The translations under genes were made by a program, and so were the position numbers. A stretch of 6,894 bases of DNA from Hydrogenophaga sp. (GTDB taxonomy: Bacteria; Pseudomonadota; Gammaproteobacteria; Burkholderiales; Burkholderiaceae_C), in NCBI GenBank assembly GCA_020047875.1, contig JAIFNE010000221.1:1-6894 (forward strand). The letters are read 5' to 3'. This document shows, piece after piece, positions 5,428 to 6,894 of this stretch (the stretch's first letter is position 1; each line of letters begins with the position of its first letter). The notes beneath the pieces are model-generated. The model saw nothing but the letters and a program-made list of their open reading frames with translations. It was not told the DNA's origin and did no database searches.

Positions 5428-5588
5428 GTCATGCGGCACCAACGCGGAGCCTGCGCATCGCAGCGCGGAACTCCTGATCGCGGTCGCCAGCCGCCACAAC
5501 GATGGATTCAGCGTCGCCTTCATGACACCGCGGGTTTTTCGGGCGGCCCCATGATCTTCAACTTGACCACGGTTGCAGGAGACGGTTG
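5428..5588. other. Apparent junction region upstream of the SDR gene
   Basis: This 160-bp stretch has no gene I can assign. On the minus strand one frame (about 5505-5433) reads AAGDRDQEFRAAMRRLRVGAA and then stops; this slightly resembles the N-terminus of flavin reductase-like proteins, but it is too short to judge. Another minus frame continues the hydrolase remnant to ATG 5523. On the plus strand TTGACC (5563-5568) is the only -35-like word; no -10 box is convincing. Confidence 0.4.
5577..5582 (+). promoter_or_regulatory. Ribosome binding site deciding the SDR start
   Basis: AGGAGA is a strong Shine-Dalgarno, 6 nt before ATG 5589. A TTG at 5586 in the same frame would leave only 3 nt, so the ATG is preferred. 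Confidence 0.75.
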
Positions 5589-6365
5589 ATGGGCGAGCCA
5601 GGCGCAGACAACAAAACCAGAGGCGGCGTGCTGCTGGTCACCGGCGGCAGCCGGGGCATCGGCGCGGCCACTGCGCGGCTCGCCGCACAGCGGAGCTGGC
5701 AGGTGGCGGTGAACTACACCGCCAATTCGCTCGCCGCCGACGAGGTGGTGCGCGCGATCCGCGCCGAGGGCGGCACCGCAATGGCGGTGCAGGCCGATGT
5801 GGCCGACGAGGCGCAGGTGATGACCATGTTCGCGCGGATCGACGCCAGGCTCGGGCCGCTGACCGGGCTGGTGAACAACGCTGGCGTGGTCGACGTCACC
5901 GCGCGCCTGGACGAGATGGACGTGGCGCGCTGGCGCCGCATGTTCGATATCAACGTCATCGGCTCGATGCTGTGCGCCCGCGAAGCGGTGCGGCGCATGA
6001 GCACGCGGCATGGCGGCTCGGGCGGCGCCATCGTGAACGTGTCCAGCGCGGCCTCGCGCCTGGGCTCGCCCGGGCAGTATGTGGACTACGCCGCGAGCAA
6101 GGGCGCGATCGACGCGCTGACGCTGGGGCTGGCCAAGGAAGTCGCGGCCGAGGGTATTCGCGTCAACGCGGTGCGCCCGGGGCTGATCGATACCGACATT
6201 CACGCCTCCGGCGGCCTGCCCGACCGGGTGAAATCGCTGCAGCATCAGGTACCGATGCAGCGCGGTGGCAGCGCCGACGAGGTGGCGCAGGCCATCGTCT
6301 GGCTGCTGTCGGACGCCGCGAGTTACACCACCATGAGCTTGATTGATGTTTCTGGAGCACGCTGA
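5589..6365 (+). CDS. Short-chain dehydrogenase/reductase (FabG-like, probable NAD(P)-dependent oxidoreductase)
   Basis: This 258-residue protein is a classical SDR of normal length. The cofactor motif TGGSRGIG lies at 18-25, and NNAG at 96-99 stabilises the central sheet. The catalytic set is N122 (in DINVIG), S153 (in NVSS), Y167 and K171 (YAASK). PGLIDTDI (197-204) and the C-terminal IDVSGAR complete the fold. The end of the second strand is neutral (VNYTANS) rather than acidic, which favours NADP(H). Such enzymes interconvert 3-oxoacyl and 3-hydroxyacyl thioesters or other ketone/alcohol pairs; the substrate cannot be read from sequence. The MaoC-type gene starts 1 nt after the stop, so the pair is translationally coupled and probably acts in one acyl-CoA or acyl-ACP pathway. 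The N-terminus (1-11) is a hydrophilic extension. Confidence 0.92.
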   Translation: MGEPGADNKTRGGVLLVTGGSRGIGAATARLAAQRSWQVAVNYTANSLAADEVVRAIRAEGGTAMAVQADVADEAQVMTMFARIDARLGPLTGLVNNAGVVDVTARLDEMDVARWRRMFDINVIGSMLCAREAVRRMSTRHGGSGGAIVNVSSAASRLGSPGQYVDYAASKGAIDALTLGLAKEVAAEGIRVNAVRPGLIDTDIHASGGLPDRVKSLQHQVPMQRGGSADEVAQAIVWLLSDAASYTTMSLIDVSGAR

Positions 6366-6366
6366 G

Positions 6367-6852
6367 ATGACCGCCACCACACCCGAACAAAGCCCGCACA
6401 TCAAGATCTGGTGGGAAGACTTGGCGGTTGGCCAGGTGCGGGACCTTGGCAGCTTGTCGCCGACCGAAGAGGAGATCGTGGCCTTTGCGCGCCAGTTCGA
6501 CCCGCAGCCGTTTCACCTCGATGCCGAGGCCGCCAAGGCATCGGTGTTTGGCGGCCTGTGTGCCAGCGGCTGGCACACCTGCAGCCTGGCCATGAAGTTG
6601 ATGGTGACCAACTTTCTGAACGAATCCGCCAGCCTGGGCTCGCCAGGGCTGGAGAACATCCGCTGGCTCAAGCCGGTGTTCCCGGGCGATACGCTGAGCC
6701 TGCGGCAAACGGTTCTGGAGACGCGCCCGATGAGCAAACGCCGCGACGTGGGCCTGGTGCGCACCACCTGGGAAATGTTCAACCAGCACGGTGAGCAGGT
6801 GCTGCACATGGAAGGCCACGGCATGTTTCGGCGGCGCTGGCCGGCGGAGTGA
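6367..6852 (+). CDS. MaoC family hydratase/dehydratase
   Basis: This 161-residue protein is a single hotdog-fold domain of the MaoC / (R)-specific enoyl-CoA hydratase type. The hydratase-2 motif is clear: ARQFDPQPFHLD (41-52) has catalytic D45 and H50 with the family spacing, followed by FGGLCASGWHT (61-71). WLKPVFPGDTL (100-110) is the usual second conserved block. These enzymes hydrate trans-2-enoyl-CoA to (R)-3-hydroxyacyl-CoA or dehydrate related thioesters such as mesaconyl derivatives. The chosen ATG at 6367 follows the SDR stop TGA by one base, with GGAG about 9 nt upstream inside the SDR gene. An upstream in-frame start at 6343 would overlap the SDR gene. Paired with the SDR, it could form a hydration/oxidation couple of a degradative or polyester pathway; the pathway is not shown in the window. 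Confidence 0.92.
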   Translation: MTATTPEQSPHIKIWWEDLAVGQVRDLGSLSPTEEEIVAFARQFDPQPFHLDAEAAKASVFGGLCASGWHTCSLAMKLMVTNFLNESASLGSPGLENIRWLKPVFPGDTLSLRQTVLETRPMSKRRDVGLVRTTWEMFNQHGEQVLHMEGHGMFRRRWPAE

Positions 6853-6854
6853 TT

Positions 6855-6894
6855 GGGCCCCCACGCTCCGCCGCTGCGCGGGTCGCTGCCCCCC
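6855..6894. repeat. GC-rich intergenic repeat, cut by the window end
   Basis: Directly after the MaoC stop the sequence becomes a C-rich block: GGGCCCCCACGCTCCGCCGC, then TGCGCGGGTCGCTGCCCCCC. It has the look of the multi-copy C-rich intergenic elements I recall from Comamonadaceae genomes, which often continue into a complementary G-run that forms a hairpin. Only one copy, incomplete, is visible here, so this rests on recognition rather than on repetition in the window. Confidence 0.45.

Noticed and set aside
5182..5589. Plus-strand ORFs between the transporter and the SDR gene
   Set aside because: They oppose the hydrolase remnant and show no recognisable motif; no promoter or ribosome binding site supports them.
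5520..6404. Long minus-strand ORF (294 codons) opposite the SDR gene
   Set aside because: Rich in His/Arg/Ala with no family features; it is the antisense shadow of a fully motif-bearing SDR in high-GC DNA.
1..6894. CRISPR array, transposase or integrase, rRNA or tRNA genes
   Set aside because: No regularly spaced repeats, no mobile-element coding motif and no structural RNA landmark were seen on either strand.

Overview
The window is high-GC DNA with strong G/C bias at third codon positions. The protein families (HemJ, a porphobilinogen synthase with an Asp-rich metal loop, a CorA-type transporter, VanZ-like, SDR and MaoC proteins) and a C-rich repeat at the right edge suggest a betaproteobacterium of the order Burkholderiales, most likely Comamonadaceae. 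The genus cannot be fixed by reading alone.

Left part, minus strand (1-2766). In transcription order there is a 375-residue protein that looks like a degenerate histidine kinase joined to a pseudo-receiver (2766-1639). Next comes a short non-coding stretch with a palindrome, a promoter-like box and a predicted ~102-nt small RNA that ends in a textbook intrinsic terminator. Then come hemJ (protoporphyrinogen oxidase, 1377-949) and, 2 nt later, a VanZ-like membrane protein that starts at TTG and runs off the left edge.

Middle, plus strand (2981-5145). hemB (porphobilinogen synthase) is followed 20 nt later by a CorA-family metal transporter gene, probably one transcript. hemJ and hemB are both heme biosynthesis genes. 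Both appear to have a -10 box 6-7 nt before the ATG and no Shine-Dalgarno sequence, so both may be leaderless. A 12-bp inverted repeat lies inside the corA reading frame.

Right part (5139-6894). corA converges on the C-terminal remnant of a dienelactone hydrolase; the two stop codons sit in opposite arms of one inverted repeat. The remnant lacks the nucleophile half and ends at an apparent recombination junction. Beyond it a tight two-gene plus-strand unit encodes a short-chain dehydrogenase/reductase and a MaoC-type hydratase, separated by 1 nt, which together could carry out acyl-thioester reduction and (de)hydration. The window closes in the start of a GC-rich repeat.

The most interesting item is the small RNA candidate at 1447-1548. 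A 6-bp stem presents a CCUCCC loop, the same sequence type as the 16S rRNA anti-Shine-Dalgarno, and a strong terminator follows. It may belong to the known betaproteobacterial toxic small RNA type or be a new translation-regulating RNA.
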